A DNA stretch of 64,000 bases, from positions 10,606,501 through 10,670,500 of the forward strand of contig CM060841.1 of assembly GCA_030762175.1 (NCBI GenBank), read 5' to 3'. The notes below the pieces were generated by a model. It was not told where the DNA came from and searched no databases. It was given only the letters and a program-made list of their open reading frames with translations. This document shows, in pieces, positions 1 to 13,209 of the stretch. Position numbers and translations under genes: made by a program. Numbering within the stretch: the stretch's first letter is position 1; every line of letters starts with the position of its first letter. This DNA is from Metallyticus violacea (taxonomy: Eukaryota; Arthropoda; Insecta; Mantodea; Metallyticidae).

Positions 1-179
1 TTTTTATTTTTTTTTTTTGTTCCCCCTCCTCATTAAGGAAGCTTTCACAATTTTGGTTTCGCTGTGAGACTATAATAACGTTTGGAAATCTAACAGAAGA
101 AAATGCAATATAATTACGTATATTTTAAACATAAATTCACGAAATATTCTTATTAAATAATATGTAGGTTTGATTTTCT

Positions 180-790
180 ATTCCACTATTTCACTTATAA
201 AACGTCATCATAAAATCGACCAATGAAATGAAACAAAAATTCAATTTTGACCAATCACAGCCCGATATTGAAGTGAAATTTCTGTAAAGTTGCATCAAAC
301 CCCTTTACCACGCGAAGTGCATTCGTCTTCTGATCAGTGTAGCCAACTCTATGCCTCCACTATAATTCCTGAGCATCATACAGATTAACTAAGAACATAT
401 TCGCAATACTAAAAGTGCAGAATTCTACTTCCACATTTTCTTCTACTAATTCCTAAATGTCCTTTGTATCCAAAGAAATTGTAGCCCTTTCATTCAAATT
501 TGATGTTTTAATAACTGCACATTTTGCAAATGTAATGTGTATTCGCTCAAAATTTGTTTATCCACATTCAGTCAAAGAGTGTGAAATAATTTATGACTAT
601 TTCACTTATGTTAGGCAATCATAACATCAACCAATAAAACGAAACAAAATTTTGAATTTTGACCAATCAGAGCCCGATATTGCAGTGAAATTATTGAAAA
701 GTTTTACCAAATCCGTCTTATCGCGCGAATGCATTTGTCTTGTGGTCAGTGTAGCAGCTCTATACCTCCATTATATAATTCCTGAGCACG
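180..790. repeat. Diverged direct repeat (two ~200 bp copies)
   Basis: The copy at about 180-375 and the copy at about 590-790 share an ordered series of words: TATTTCACTTAT, CCAATGAAATGAAACAAAA / CCAATAAAACGAAACAAAA, TTTGACCAATCA.AGCCCGAT, GTCAGTGTAGC and ATAATTCCTGAGCA. The spacing is about 410 bp. The copies differ at many sites, so the duplication or element pair is old. No coding content was recognised. Confidence 0.75.
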
Positions 791-799
791 AATCACTGA

Positions 800-1540
800 C
801 CGCTTGTCTGTGTTTTCAGTAATTGTAAATTTAACTTAATGTATATTCATTCAAGCATTTGTTTTTGTATATTCTGCCACAGTCTGAAATCATTTTGTAA
901 ATTATGTAACAATATCTAAGCAACCACTAATCTTAAACACGTTGTTCAAAATGGTAAAAGGTTTTTCTTTGTTTCGTTTTACTCAATTGGTATCTTAAAT
1001 CGAACGGTAGCGATTTAGTCTATTTCAGTCTCACTTTATTCATAAATATAACGTTCTATATACTTGCTAATATTCTGTGCGCTAATTTCAAATATATATT
1101 GCTTTTATTCTGATTCTAATAGTGAAATAGCTTAAAACCGATATTTGGCTATTTATCTTTTGGATTACTGACAATCGACATTCGCCTGTTGCAAGATGGC
1201 TTGAAAAGTTTAAGTATTCATAATAAAAATTACAATTATTACTGTTTTGTAAGTCAAGTTTATAGGGTTTATATTTAAATTCTTCTTTTATACGTGAAAT
1301 AGTCCTAATCAATATTACTCGAGAGTTTGAGCTTATCGGCAATCTCAGACACTCTTTCGGTATTACTATTTATGTTAATTGTATCTGTAAAATAAGAACT
1401 GTTTGTGATACTGTTAACTCTTTTCTTCAGTGTATCACTTAATCCAGTAAGAGGAAAGATATTCCGTGATCGGGATTCTATTAAGTAGAAGGCTATAAGT
1501 TAATACAACAAAATTACCTATTTCTTTTCGAATCGGTGTC
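800..1540. other. No recognised feature
   Basis: AT-rich sequence with short accidental frames only. Nothing was assigned here. Confidence 0.5.
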
Positions 1541-1559
1541 TCCAATTCTCGGCAGAGTT

Positions 1560-1900
1560 GCATCCTCCAGAACCAATCACACCACGCCTCTTTAGAGACG
1601 ACACATACCTCCTGTTCATAGGACGCAATACCGGACTCTCATACTGGTGACCCCCTTGAATTTTCCTTGACAGCTAGAAACGAGAAAAAATCACAAGGAG
1701 CTGCATCTGGGTATTCGGAGGTTAGCTCCGATTTTGGTACAAAGTCCATTGTTTTCAAAACGTTGTGTGTAGAGCATCTTCGCAGTATAGCAACAATCCC
1801 CTCAACGTAGACTTCGGTCTTCTGTTCGTGTTATGAAGACCCTTGAGAGGCAAATTGTACTGTACCAATAGGCAGTGATCATTTTTGTTTCCTGGAGTGA
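1560..1900 (-). pseudogene. Possible mariner-like transposase remnant
   Basis: The minus strand reads PKSELTSEYPDAAPCDFFSF followed by LAVKENSRG, which resembles the SPDLAPCDFFLFP..K motif around the last catalytic acid of mariner transposases. A few similar words follow. Stops interrupt all frames, and the resemblance is short. Confidence 0.3.
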
Positions 1901-3079
1901 AATGGATACAATACAGCCTTGACGATCATCATCCGCCCTACACTTCGACATTGCTTAACCATCGCTAGGGAAGACGAACCACCTGATACCATTTCATTGT
2001 TGCTGTCTCTTTTCTTTAGCGAGGTTGTGGGATATCCAACAATAATAAAGCTTCCTCACACGAATACATTTCTGATATCGACTCCTTTAATCTCCTTCCA
2101 AGTCACTCACGGCTGTTCTTCACCATGGCTTCTACACGAGTCGTGTTTTTCAGCCTTTTCGTGGAAACCCCATGTGCTCTTAGTGCTTCAAGCCATTTTA
2201 AACACTGCAAACTAGTTACAAACTTGTATAGTTACTAAGTAAGTTAAGTGAATGGATTAGCGACAACAAAAATGAGATCGGTGACCTAAAAGTTACCTTA
2301 CGTTCATCCTAAGGACTGAGTAAAAACCTTGGGCAGGAAGCTTGCTTGACCAAACTGAAATTTTAACAGGCTCAGCATCCGAGACAAACACGTTACCCAG
2401 CGGTTAGAATGTCATGATTTCTTTTAAATGCTCGCTGATGATACGCAATGATTTTCTGCTTTACAGACTAAGCATTCCTTTAGCGTCGAGCACACTCAAT
2501 ATGTTTCCTTTGCTTCCATAATTGTATGGTTAATTATATTTCCACGTTTCAATTAATTGCTATTGTCATATAATTCATTTTCCATTACTTCAACGTTCTT
2601 CCATTTATTGACTGGCATAATTGGTTCTTATGCATTTGTTAACTTCTCATATTTTTTAATGAGTCATTTCAGCATATTAAATATGTTTCTAAGCAAATAA
2701 AATATATTTTACCTTCAAATATCAAGTGAGGTTTTCCCTTCCTTTGTATAAGTTCAGGGACGCTAATATCTTGTGATTTCATCTATGATTATCTTGCATT
2801 TAACAAAATGTTCTTACCCGCACTGTTCTCTTTTTCCCTCAGGGAATGTTGAGCCACCAAAGGATGCGAGCACATAAGGAGTTTGAATAAGCTTTTCTTG
2901 GTGTAATCATAGTGAACTAGCAAGTGTATCTGATTGAGATAGGAAACTTCGGTACTCCGGAAACGCTCCAGTCGCAAGTTATTAGCTAAAGGCGTTTTTC
3001 GTAGGTTGTAGGAGATATAACAATAGTATAACGAAAATATGTAAGCCACATCATGGGGTTGGAAAGAAACGTCATTAAT

Positions 3080-3490
3080 ACAGTGCCGATGGCTTGAATT
3101 TTTAAACTTTACTGCGGGATATTTCACTTGTTCGTCAAGAAATATGAATTCAACATAAAGGCACGGTTCATTTTTCATATGGTGTTTGTTCCCTGAAATG
3201 TGGATAGGAAGAGGAAACCCTGTTTAGTGGCCCGATTGTTCACCTGACCTGACCTGACCTCACTTTTCTCTTGTGGAGTTATGTGAAATGTCTTGCCTAT
3301 GAGAGACTTGGAAGAGATTGAAGAGGATCTCTTGGCAAGATTACTAGCTGCTTGTGACATCGTTACAACGATTTCAAGATTGTTCGATCGGATAAGACAA
3401 AACTGTGAAGTTGTCGTGCCTGCATTGAAGCTGGGAACAACTATTGCAAATGTTTTCGCAGCTTGTGAAATGGTGCACGTATTATAAAAT
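3080..3490 (+). pseudogene. Tc1/mariner-superfamily transposase, C-terminal remnant
   Basis: Reading across frames gives WIGRGNPV, then a repeated SPDLT/PDLT where such transposases have RSPDLTPLDFFLWGY. DLEEIEEDLLARLLAACDIV and FDRIRQN follow, and SCRACIEAG.NY lies in a shifted frame. This is the normal order of the C-terminal third of this insect transposase type. Frameshifts separate the pieces. The third catalytic Asp lies in the (CCTGA)n stretch at 3241-3261. Confidence 0.6.
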
Positions 3491-4655
3491 AATTACATAC
3501 ACAAAGATTCATAAGTTTCTTTATTCAACTTTCAGACGTATCCCAAACAACTTTAACGTATAACTTGTGACTGAGGTGTTTCCGGACAAGAGTTCCGTAT
3601 TGCATATTGATAAATTTACCCTTCATCATTCCTGAAAATGTGTATCATCAATACGGAAACAGCCGGTATAACTAATGAGTTTAGTAACTAATTATACTTC
3701 TTAATCCATGCTGATAACAATCTCGATGGTTTACTTATATCACTGAAATTTTTTGTTTCTAAATATTTCTGACTGCGAGGCCCCTCAGCAGTTTTAAGCT
3801 TTGCTTTCTTGTATTTTAAAGAAAATATCCTTCAATAGCTACTTTTAAGGCTTAGGGTAGGGTCATCGATCTGCATATAAACCATAGCTTATTGGAGTAA
3901 TGACATTTTAAAACGCAGAGACGACAACCTTGCGCTGGGCTTAAGGCGAATGCCGTCGGATTCAAGATTCATTTAAGTTTAAAAAGAGCTCATCAAACGC
4001 AGATGGCATTAATTGTTTGTAAACCAATCCGCAAGTTACACGAAGAGGGAAATGCTATTCTCAGTCTCAGCTAAGAATGTTCCTGTTGTAAACATCCAGG
4101 AGGGGTTTTCAATAGAGTAAAACGTGCTGAGAATGTCAGACAACGGTAAATAGCATACAGTGAGGGAATAACTTCCTTAACTTTTCATTTACGTATATTC
4201 CCTTATAATGTCATTGTGTTTTTACAACATTATAACTAGTTTAGCAGTAAACCTGTTCTATTACCACACCGAATGGAAGATACGGTATGTCATAGACTAT
4301 TTTCATGATTCTATAATTTTAAGTAATTTTGTACGTCACAGTTGTATTAATCGAAATTCTTATAAATGTAGCCTACAGATCAAGTTTAAGTATTGAGAAA
4401 TTTCTGGGTTTACGAATAATGGTTAGGTTAGCTTTAGTTTTAAGTATAACAAATGATAAACCTGTATTGCAATGCTTCCACATTTCCTTCATCGTAATTG
4501 TACAATTCACTATAGTAACGTTACAAGCAGGTGGTGTAACGTATTTAGATGCGCAATCTGGTACACTAAGGCTCTTTTTCTTTCTATTGCAAAAGTACCT
4601 GTTTTGTGCTCTGAGAATTGTTCTATAGGAAAAGATATATGATACTGAGGTCTTT
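3490..4655. other. No recognised feature
   Basis: AT-rich; short frames without recognisable protein similarity. Nothing was assigned. Confidence 0.5.
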
Positions 4656-4659
4656 TTTT

Positions 4660-4925
4660 TTTTGATTGATTTATTTATGGACGCTCTTTAACATCTCAGG
4701 TCATCAGCGTCCCATTCAACTCAGAGCGTGGAACGGCCGACAAATTTTGCTCAGAGGCCTCCCTTTCAGGCTTGAGGTTCTTTATCGTGCCGTAAATGTA
4801 CGACACGAGACCCACGGCTTTACTTTCCTTCCGAAGGAAGTCATACTTAGGATTTTTACGCCCGAAAAAATCCATCGGTCCTGGCCGGGTTCGAACCCGC
4901 GTTCTTGGGTGTAGGAATTCTGAGG
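4660..4925 (-). mobile_element. SINE, tRNA-derived family B
   Basis: The minus strand holds the B-box-like GGGTTCGAACCCGGCCAGGA, then the conserved body (TTTTTCGGGCGTAAAAATCC, CGTAAA.GTACGACAC, AACCTCAAGCCTGAAAG) and a tail near ATAAATAAAT. The same body recurs at 35045, 45285, 58075, 61848 and 63290. This copy ends close to the B box, so the 5' tRNA-like head is truncated. Confidence 0.85.
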
Positions 4926-4929
4926 TTTC

Positions 4930-6770
4930 AAACACACGGTAAGGATTAATACCGTAAAGTGTAATTCGTACAAATATGGCCTTAAAGCAATAAGATATAT
5001 TTTATTGCTCTTCTCAGATATATTACAGTAACTTGAATAAGTGGCTAAATTAAGTGTGTTTTATAATAATTGTAATTATAAAGGTGTTCCTTCATCAATA
5101 ATTCATGTTTTATTACAAACTTCACAAATTCATCAGGTATAGGGTCTAACTATTCTTTTAAGATGGTTATTTTTTTATGAAAATAACAAAAAAGTTTAGT
5201 TTAATTTTGTTCTTTATCCATTTTTAAAACATTGGAGATTTCTAATTTTTAAACACATCAATCAAGCAATTAGGCGGGTTTCTTATGGAAAATTATACGA
5301 TGAATTGTCTTTACATGTCAATACTTATTTTGCAATAAATTTTACAATCTTTTTATTGTAAATCTTTTGAAGCATTGGGTGCGTTTTTTATAGCGAACTT
5401 CAACTGTCATGTTGCGTATGTTCTGATGGTTAATTTTAACTGTTTATCTGTGAATGTGAAACAAAAGAGGTACATTTCTAAGCTGGCACAGTTAGCAATG
5501 CATAGTATCTAAATATTATTAATTTTCGTTTGAGGCTGCAGCGGTATGAATGTAAGGAAAAGGGTGCCCTTACCTAGGACGTTTATTAATCTACGTCACC
5601 TGGCACGTAAGTAATTGTGAATAGTTCCTTTAAAAAATCTGATCTCAAACTCTTTAATTTTCACTATTTATAATTCCTTAGCGTTTATCATACAACGAAA
5701 CAACCTGTCAACAACTTTTAGTTCGCTGTTGCGGAAAATGCAGATGTTAAGGAGTTAATAGCAAGTAGTAGAATTCCTGCACTACAATAATGTACAAAAC
5801 AAAGAGTATTTCAGAAATGATTAGCGCTGTGAGATTACAAAAAAAAAAGGTACAAACTAACATTGTTTTTCCAGTTAAGAGGAATGTCATAAATCCCCTT
5901 AGGTGTAAAATCACAAAAATGGTGGGTTTGTGTAAGTGTATATACTATTCGATGCTTTTACATCTAAAACAAACTTTTTCTAATAACTTTATGTATAATG
6001 ACAATGTGTACTAGGTTCATTATCGTTAGTGTCCGATCTGTGTGCTTCATTGTATAAATTTGTTCAGTTGTTCCTCCACTACTGTTTCAAATTACATATA
6101 TGGCACAATAAAAAGTAAACTACTAATAAGGAAAAGGTATATTAATATAGTCAAAAAAGTTGTAACAGGAGAAGTAAAGCGGAAATATCGATAAAGACGT
6201 TGATGCTAAAACCGTTATTAGTTGAATGAATAGAGGTATCATGCCTTGGAAAACATTTTATACACGCAAGGGGAATAAAAAAAAAAAAAAAAGCGAAAAA
6301 TATTTTTTTTAAGAATTCAGCATCAAGGAACATGGGATTCTAGGATAATATTTTATGGTATGACAAATGCACTGAACATTTACCACAGAGACGCCTGAGT
6401 TTCAGTGTAACGTAATCAAACAGGTCAAAACTGACCCAACATGATGGAGGCAGGCCTTTTGCTTAGAGATAGTACAATGGACAATTATGCTTATCTCAAG
6501 CATTTGAAAAATATGGCTAGTAAGGTTTAGGAGATAATTTCCATTTTCAACAAGATAATGGTACTAAGCACACTGCAGTATTGTTCCCCAACCGCCTCAC
6601 TTGGACTGAAGCTTAAATCTGAGACACATTTAAACAAAGCTCAACTGAAGGATACTTTCAGACTGATGCTTACTTTATTCTACAAGTCTGTTACCTTAAT
6701 GGTAATTGCAAAAAATTGTCATGTTCAAATTTCTATCTAACTATCCCATTTTCTAATGCACAGTTTAGTT
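4930..6770. other. No recognised feature
   Basis: AT-rich sequence with A/T homopolymers (for example 6278-6292). No conserved frame or repeat family was recognised. Confidence 0.5.
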
Positions 6771-6779
6771 TCTAAACAG

Positions 6780-7365
6780 TCTTCTCTATTTTTTCACTCT
6801 GTTCACTTTTCATCCACTTAACTCCACTACTCCTGCTCTACTCCAAGCAAATCCCTTCCTTCCTCCTACGTATTCTTCCCATACCCACTCTTTCTTAAAT
6901 ATCCTACAGTATTTCAAGGTACTCTTATCTTGTAAACTACTCCATATTTCTTATCATCTATTCTTTGTTTCACTTTATTCCACAATCCTTCTATATCTAA
7001 ATCTCTTGTAGCATTTTCTTGGAGATAACCAAACTTCTTTTCCAGTTTATTTCCTCTTGTGTCCATAAGCAGTGGTTAGCTATATTTCCTTACTCCCATT
7101 TTCAATATTTCAATATATGTTTAAATATCTTTCCTGCCAACTCTTCCCCATTCAGTTAATGCTACCCCATTAGGTGCTTCCCTTGGAATTCCAATGCCAT
7201 TTTACAAAATTTCTATGAACATGATCAATATACTCCCAACCATTCTTTGTTCTCCTAATTTCAACTCCCTACATCATTTTTAATTCAATTGTAGCTGAAT
7301 AAATTCTCTCAATTCTCTCTTCACTCACGCTTGGTATGTTCTTCAATAGGTTCTTATAATAGTAA
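6780..7365 (-). pseudogene. LINE ORF2 C-terminal remnant
   Basis: The minus strand reads, with frameshifts, ...LGEQRMVGSI..MFIEIL, then GIPREAPNGVALTEWGRVGR and KDI. The same sequence type occurs at 31960-32080 in the larger LINE remnant (LGLSRAAPSGVALMELGWVG, RKDL). Further on, KFGYLQENATRDLDIEGLWN and KEWVWEEYVGGRKGFAWSRA can be read. No intact frame remains. Confidence 0.6.
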
Positions 7366-7737
7366 TAGTTATTGCAATGTGACAGAAACTATGTAACAAG
7401 AAAATATCTGCATTCAGTATCAAAAAGTAAAACTATCTAATGAGAAACTATCAGAAATTCTAATACTTTTTTCTCCAGCATTTCTCATTCTTTTCTTCTT
7501 CTTCTGTTTTTATCTAGGGTATTTATTTTATATTGCCTTCCTCTACCTATGTCTTTATGGTTTCAACTATTTGATATGAAATACATCTTTGCTCTACTTT
7601 AACCATTAATTTTGCTAATTACAATTTTGTAATTGTACAATTGAATACGCACGTCTACCTCTGTATATTCTGTACACAGCTCTGGCATCACACTTCTCCA
7701 AACCTGCCATCAGGATCACTTTTGGGTGAATTTTTTT

Positions 7738-7978
7738 TACCAGTGTTTAATGCCCATTTTCACTACTGAGGCACCACAGTGTTAGACATTGATGATACAT
7801 GAAATGATATATTGGGAAAGGATTTTTAAGGAAGAAAACTTCCAGGCCAAAGTTTAGGGTACCTCCTTGGCATTTGCCATTTATGAAGACCAAGGAAAAC
7901 CCGGGGGGGGGGGAATTCAGAGAGGACAGCCCAGACTCCCGCTCACGAGTATGCATGACCTTGGCCACCCTTGTCAGT
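7738..7978 (-). mobile_element. SINE, tRNA-derived family A
   Basis: The minus strand carries the family body: CAAATGCCAAGGAGGTACCC, TAAACTTTGGCCTGGAAG, TTTCCCAATATATCATTTCA and GTGTAACA..GTGGTGCCTC. A poly-G run at 7903 replaces the region near the B box. About 10 to 20 percent of positions look changed against the 47142 copy. Confidence 0.8.
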
Positions 7979-8875
7979 GCTTTTTGGTTAGATACACATT
8001 AATAATGTTCTGAGATACAAATATGGGCATTAATCTTAGGGGTAATTACACAAAAAGTTCTTGGGAGTCAAAGTTCTTAGTACCTAAAGGAATCTAAACT
8101 GAAATGTTGACAACAGCTCATGCTGAAAATTTAATCGTTCACAAGTGTTGAACTATTGTACTAGTGACAAATATTTTGACAGGAAACAAAAGTGAATTTG
8201 ACTATACTGTTGATCTTATGCATATGCTCAAAATTAAATTTGCTCCAGCAAAAACTGCACAAGTCGAAATAAATTTTTCTGCCTTCAAACTTATACTTAC
8301 ATACAAAAGATACAATGCATCTTTGGAAAAACACTTGTATTTTATTGTTAGGTAAACTATGTAAAATAAGTGACTAATGATAACAGTATAATCATAATTA
8401 TCTAAACCAGATCATATTATAATCTTAAGTTTATTTTGAAAAGTTATTTTCATAGAAAAATGAACAAACTATAAAATATGTCAGTTAGACAGTGAAACTG
8501 TAATTTTTCTTATGATGAAAACAATATTTTATAAGAATAGATTCTAATTCTGTTTTTTGGGTACCAAATTCAAGTAATTTTTTATATTGTACATTAGTTA
8601 CATTAGTTTGTATCCTGATATTTAATGACTTAAGTCCATAATAAAGCAGTTGTAAACTTTTATTCCAGCTTCACAACGCATATTTTTAGAGCTTATTTTA
8701 AGTTCAAAAACTGCCATTTTTGATTCATAAAAGCCCACTGTCTAATCATAACTAAAAATTTGTATGCAAACCATTTTTCTGGTTCTATTAGCAAGAGGCT
8801 CACATTTACAGAAAGTGTATGCTATTGCCAATCTACAGCCCTAGTTAACATAAGTGTTTTCAGTCTCAATGCACT

Positions 8876-9135
8876 GCCACAGGTGATTAAAGTTATTAGG
8901 TGCAGACTCGTAAGTGGGAGGTCTGGAGTTCAAATCCTACCAGGACTGTCCTCCCTGACTGATGTTTTTTCCAGGTTTTCCTCAGTCCCCATAAATGGGC
9001 AAATGCTGGACAGATATGCTAAACTTAGACCTGAAACGTTTCCTTCCTTTACACACACACAAAATCCTTTCCCAATATATCATTTCATTTCATGTATCAC
9101 CAGTGTTCACTGTCTGTCGTGCCTCAGTAGGGAAG
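8876..9135 (+). mobile_element. SINE, tRNA-derived family A (old copy)
   Basis: A full-length but diverged copy: CAGACTCGTAAGTGGGAGGT, the B box GGAGTTCAAATCC, TTTTTTCCAGGTTTTCCTCA, AAACTTAGACCTGAAACG, CCCAATATATCATTTCATTT and GTGCCTCAGTAG. Open frames across it are accidental. Confidence 0.8.
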
Positions 9136-9199
9136 AAAAAGAGAGAGAGAAAAAAAAAGGTCTCAGTGCACGTTCAGATTAGTTGCCTGTAAGACATAA

Positions 9200-10145
9200 T
9201 TCATCTGCCATGCCACTCACAATGATGCCAACGGTTTCTAATAAAGGCATGTTTTCAGTAATTTTATATTTCATTTAGTTAGTACTTGTTGCAAAGAATG
9301 AGGCATATTTCTGCAACTTCCCATTATCATGGTGACTGTAACTTTATTATTGAATGTGTCTGTTAAAATTAAAGCAAACAATAACTTCTGATATTGGAAT
9401 GATGATGAGACTATGAGCAGTTCAGATTAATATCTAAATCACAATATATATATCTTGGATTTTGTAGATACAAAACTGGGAAGTGTGCTAACATAGGAAA
9501 TCAATAAATGGCTGTGCCAAAGATGTTGGTTATCTGCTATAATTGATTATGCTTTTAAAATAAAATTTAAAATAATTATCATTATCCTACTCTAGAGGTT
9601 AATGTTGTTGAGATGCTTGCTTTCTCTCTAATCAGTTATTTAGAATAGTTTAACGATCAATGTCACCATTTTAAGATTGGTTTCAGAATGTCCAACTGAA
9701 AAATCTTTTAGATACTCAAAGATGATATCATAATGTCTTGCCAGATATATGCACTTACAAGTGCTGAATCTACTCTTTTGCAAACACTTGATCATTCCAC
9801 ATCTCACCCTCCTCTCTCCATTGTACTGCGATAAGCTCTGGTTATCAAGGAAGCTGTGCCATACACCATGAAAGTTTTGTTACATTCAGAGTGACATAAA
9901 GCAGGCCACCTTTTCATGCCCTAATCTAATCCATAATGTTACAAAGCTAAGAAACAATTTTGTTAAATATATAGCAGGCTGCTCTTGATTTTATAAAAGT
10001 TTAATATTACTACAGTAAAACTGCTGTTTACATTCAAAGAAGTAGGTGCAGGCATGTCTTAAGCACACAAGTGAAAAGCAGTGTAGCTCCCTGTTCAAGT
10101 GATAATCTTCACAATTTTTTGCAAAAATACATTACAGATAATATA
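9200..10145. other. No recognised feature
   Basis: AT-rich, no recognised gene or repeat. Confidence 0.5.
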
Positions 10146-10149
10146 ACTT

Positions 10150-10430
10150 TTTTTTGAATGGTGTTAAACACTGATTTTACTACTGAGGTCCCACAGGTGG
10201 TGGACATTGATTATACATGAGATGAAATGATAAACTGAGAAAGGATATTTTTTAAAGGAAGGAAAGCGTTCCAAGCCTAAGTTTAGGGTATCTCCCCAGC
10301 ATTTGCCATTTATGAGGACTGAGGAAAACCTGGAAAAAACCTGTCAGGGACGATGGTCCTGGTGGGATTCGATCCCCAGATCTCCCACTCACAAGTCTGC
10401 ACCTTAAAGACCTCAGCCACCCGTGGCAGT
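10150..10430 (-). mobile_element. SINE, tRNA-derived family A
   Basis: The minus strand shows the head (GCCACGGGTGGCTGAGGTC, AGACTTGTGAGTGGGAGATC, GGATCGAATCCCACCAGGAC), then TTTTTCCAGGTTTTCCTCA, AAATGCTGGGGAGATACCC and a tail ending in GTTTAACACCATTC. The copy is nearly complete. Confidence 0.85.
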
Positions 10431-13200
10431 AATATAATATAACTGCATTTGTGACATAATTGTCACTGATTAGCTGGTGATTATTCCATCTGGGATTGTT
10501 ACTGGTGACAAGAAATGATGCCTCAGTGTCAGACAGAAATAAGTCCTAACAAAAATATAACTCATAGTACAAAAGTTGGTGTCCATCCATATAAGGCAAT
10601 GTTATGTGTCTAATGGGACAAAGAAGAATCATGGTGAATTCTCAGGATTCTGGGTGCTGTCAGATTTTACTACTAAAGGATAGTAGCAGCCAGAAGTCGA
10701 GAATTTAATCATGGACATGAACTGTGGAAGTTTACATCTTCACATAAAGAAGAATCAGGAATATATTCCCAAGAATAGTTTCAATAGCTGAAATGCCTTA
10801 CAGTCACAATTCAAGAAATATTACTGGGAAGGCTGTATCAAGAATTGCTACATGCTGAGAAGCAGCTACGCAGGAGATATGCCCTGATTTCTACTTATCA
10901 TGCTTTCTATCCAACAATCTTCAATGAGCTTTGTTTGATAACTAAAATACTCTTCCAGCTGGCTTGATGACTTCTCAAACTCCCAACAAGCAGATTTCTC
11001 CAGACATGCAATTGAAAAGCTACCCCAGGAATGACAGACCATTACAGATAATGCAAAAGGAGATAATACTGATTAATTTCAGTTTTATGTTCATCTCCAA
11101 TGAATATCAAATAATACTTTTATACAGCAATAAAGCAATACAAACTTATATCATACATACACAAATACATATCCACATGTTCTCTGCATTTATTGTCAGG
11201 ATTACATTTACATTGAGCTAGTAAACAACATAAGACTTAAGGAATTGTTTATTTGTTTATTCTATGTTATCTTGTTAATTAGTCTTTTGAAGTAATGATT
11301 ATCATTTCCTGTATGTTTACCATTTCTTACATTTCTAACATTTTTGCTCTTTTTGATCAAATCAAAGGCTTTTTAGTAGCTATAATCATAATATAGAGTT
11401 TTTCTGTGACCTTCTCCAATCTATTTTGTGCTTATTTATATTTAAATGGCATAAAAATATTGAAAATAATGAATAAAATATATCCACATGCACCAGAAGA
11501 ATACATAGGGCTTTCACATAAAACCATGTCACATGCACAGCATTTTGAATGCCATCGGCAGGAAACACCTCGACATACCCAACTGCAGAATCAAACAACG
11601 TGTGCAGGATAGTACTTTTTACATTAAAGCCTTAGGGTTTAATAATTTAGGATTAATGCAATGCTTTTAGAAGGCACTTCAAATTAAATTAAATTGGAAA
11701 AAGTAATAAACATGCCTTAAAGTGCATGATGGGTCCTCCTAAAAGTGCCCTAATATGAAATGAAATATGTAATGACAATTATTGCTAAAACTATTAAGCA
11801 TTACAATTCTTCAATAAAATTTCTAAAATTCACTCAATGCAAGTACAATTATTTTCCATAACTGCAAAAAGGAGTAACTGTTGCACGCTACTATAAATGA
11901 AATGTAAAATATAATAAATGATCAACTGGAAACTACTTGCACCTTAATAGTTTCACATGTTTGAGTCCTTTATTGAGTTGCATAATTTTGCAACTTTGTG
12001 CAATTAGATAATAAGTACTCTTTGGTCGACATGTGAGTACTGACTCACTGTTACTTTCAAAGTTGTTTACCAATGAAGACAAAGATAGAGACATTGTGTA
12101 CACATCAATGCTTAATCATAACATATATTAATTCATGATCTAGTGTGTTCAAAAATATAAAACCCTACAGGCAGAAGAATTAACATGTGTTATAGCACTC
12201 AATGCATCATTATCATATCAATGTTCATATTAAACTGTTGTCTCATTCCCATTTTTTTTTTTTGGAGTTCAGTTCACTATACAAAATCTAGTTAACTATC
12301 CAAAATGCAATATCAATTCATTGTCTTATTAGTTTTCTGTAGTTCTTAGATACACATTTCATATTACAAGATGAAATGTCAAGACTAACAAATACTGATT
12401 GAAAATGCATCTCCCTCACCAAATGAATTTTCAGAAGGTGACAGTGTATCTGGTCAAGTGGAAAACCTGAAAATCCTTCATACAGTTAACAGAACATAGC
12501 CTCTGAGGTCTCTGCAAATGATGCATATTCTGAGGTATTTAAAAATTCCTTATTGCAATACGCACAACCTAACACTCACACACATAGATAACCAGAAAGA
12601 AGAATATTGTTATCCAACCATTGGGTGTTAAACAATAAGCTCCGAATACAAAAAAAATGGAAGTGAATGTTATGGTGGTTGTTTTTCCCAGATAGTTTAC
12701 TGAGAGAAAAAATTGCAATTACTAATTTGAAGCTTGCAAAAATTCAGGGACACTACCCTAGAAAAATTTATGCACTTGATACTTGATTTATAGGCTGAGA
12801 TATTATTTAATACAAGAAATTGTAACAAACATGTTTCCTCAAAAGAATATCTTTCAAAAATTGTCACAGGAATTGTTAAATAACAATAACTAAATACTAT
12901 AATGTTGCTCAGTGTTGTGCAGCCATAAGTTCACATGTCGACCAACAGTAGGATGTAATTATCTCGACCTACACTGGAATCCATCAAAGCATCTACCATC
13001 TCTGACAGAAGTGATGTTTACAAGGAACTGCACCAAAGACATTCTAAGAACTGCCACAAAAAGCCAGTCAACTCCCTCTTCCAATCATATTTGTATAACA
13101 AACATGCAGATATGTGAATGTAACCCATGGTCAACCGTGCCAACAGCATATAAGCATGTACTTAAGGCAGTAACTTATGCATTAAGATAGTTTTGGTACT
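10430..13200. other. No recognised feature (3' flank or intron 1 of SRRM2)
   Basis: This stretch lies immediately downstream of the SRRM2 donor site, so it should be intron. Short frames (for example 12912-13190 plus) show no recognised similarity. No cwf21 continuation exon was seen. Confidence 0.4.
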
Positions 13201-13209
13201 GTAACTCAC

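Noticed and set aside
2789..3178. 129-codon minus-strand frame
   Set aside because: No recognisable domain, no splice or start context, and it overlaps a transposase remnant on the opposite strand.
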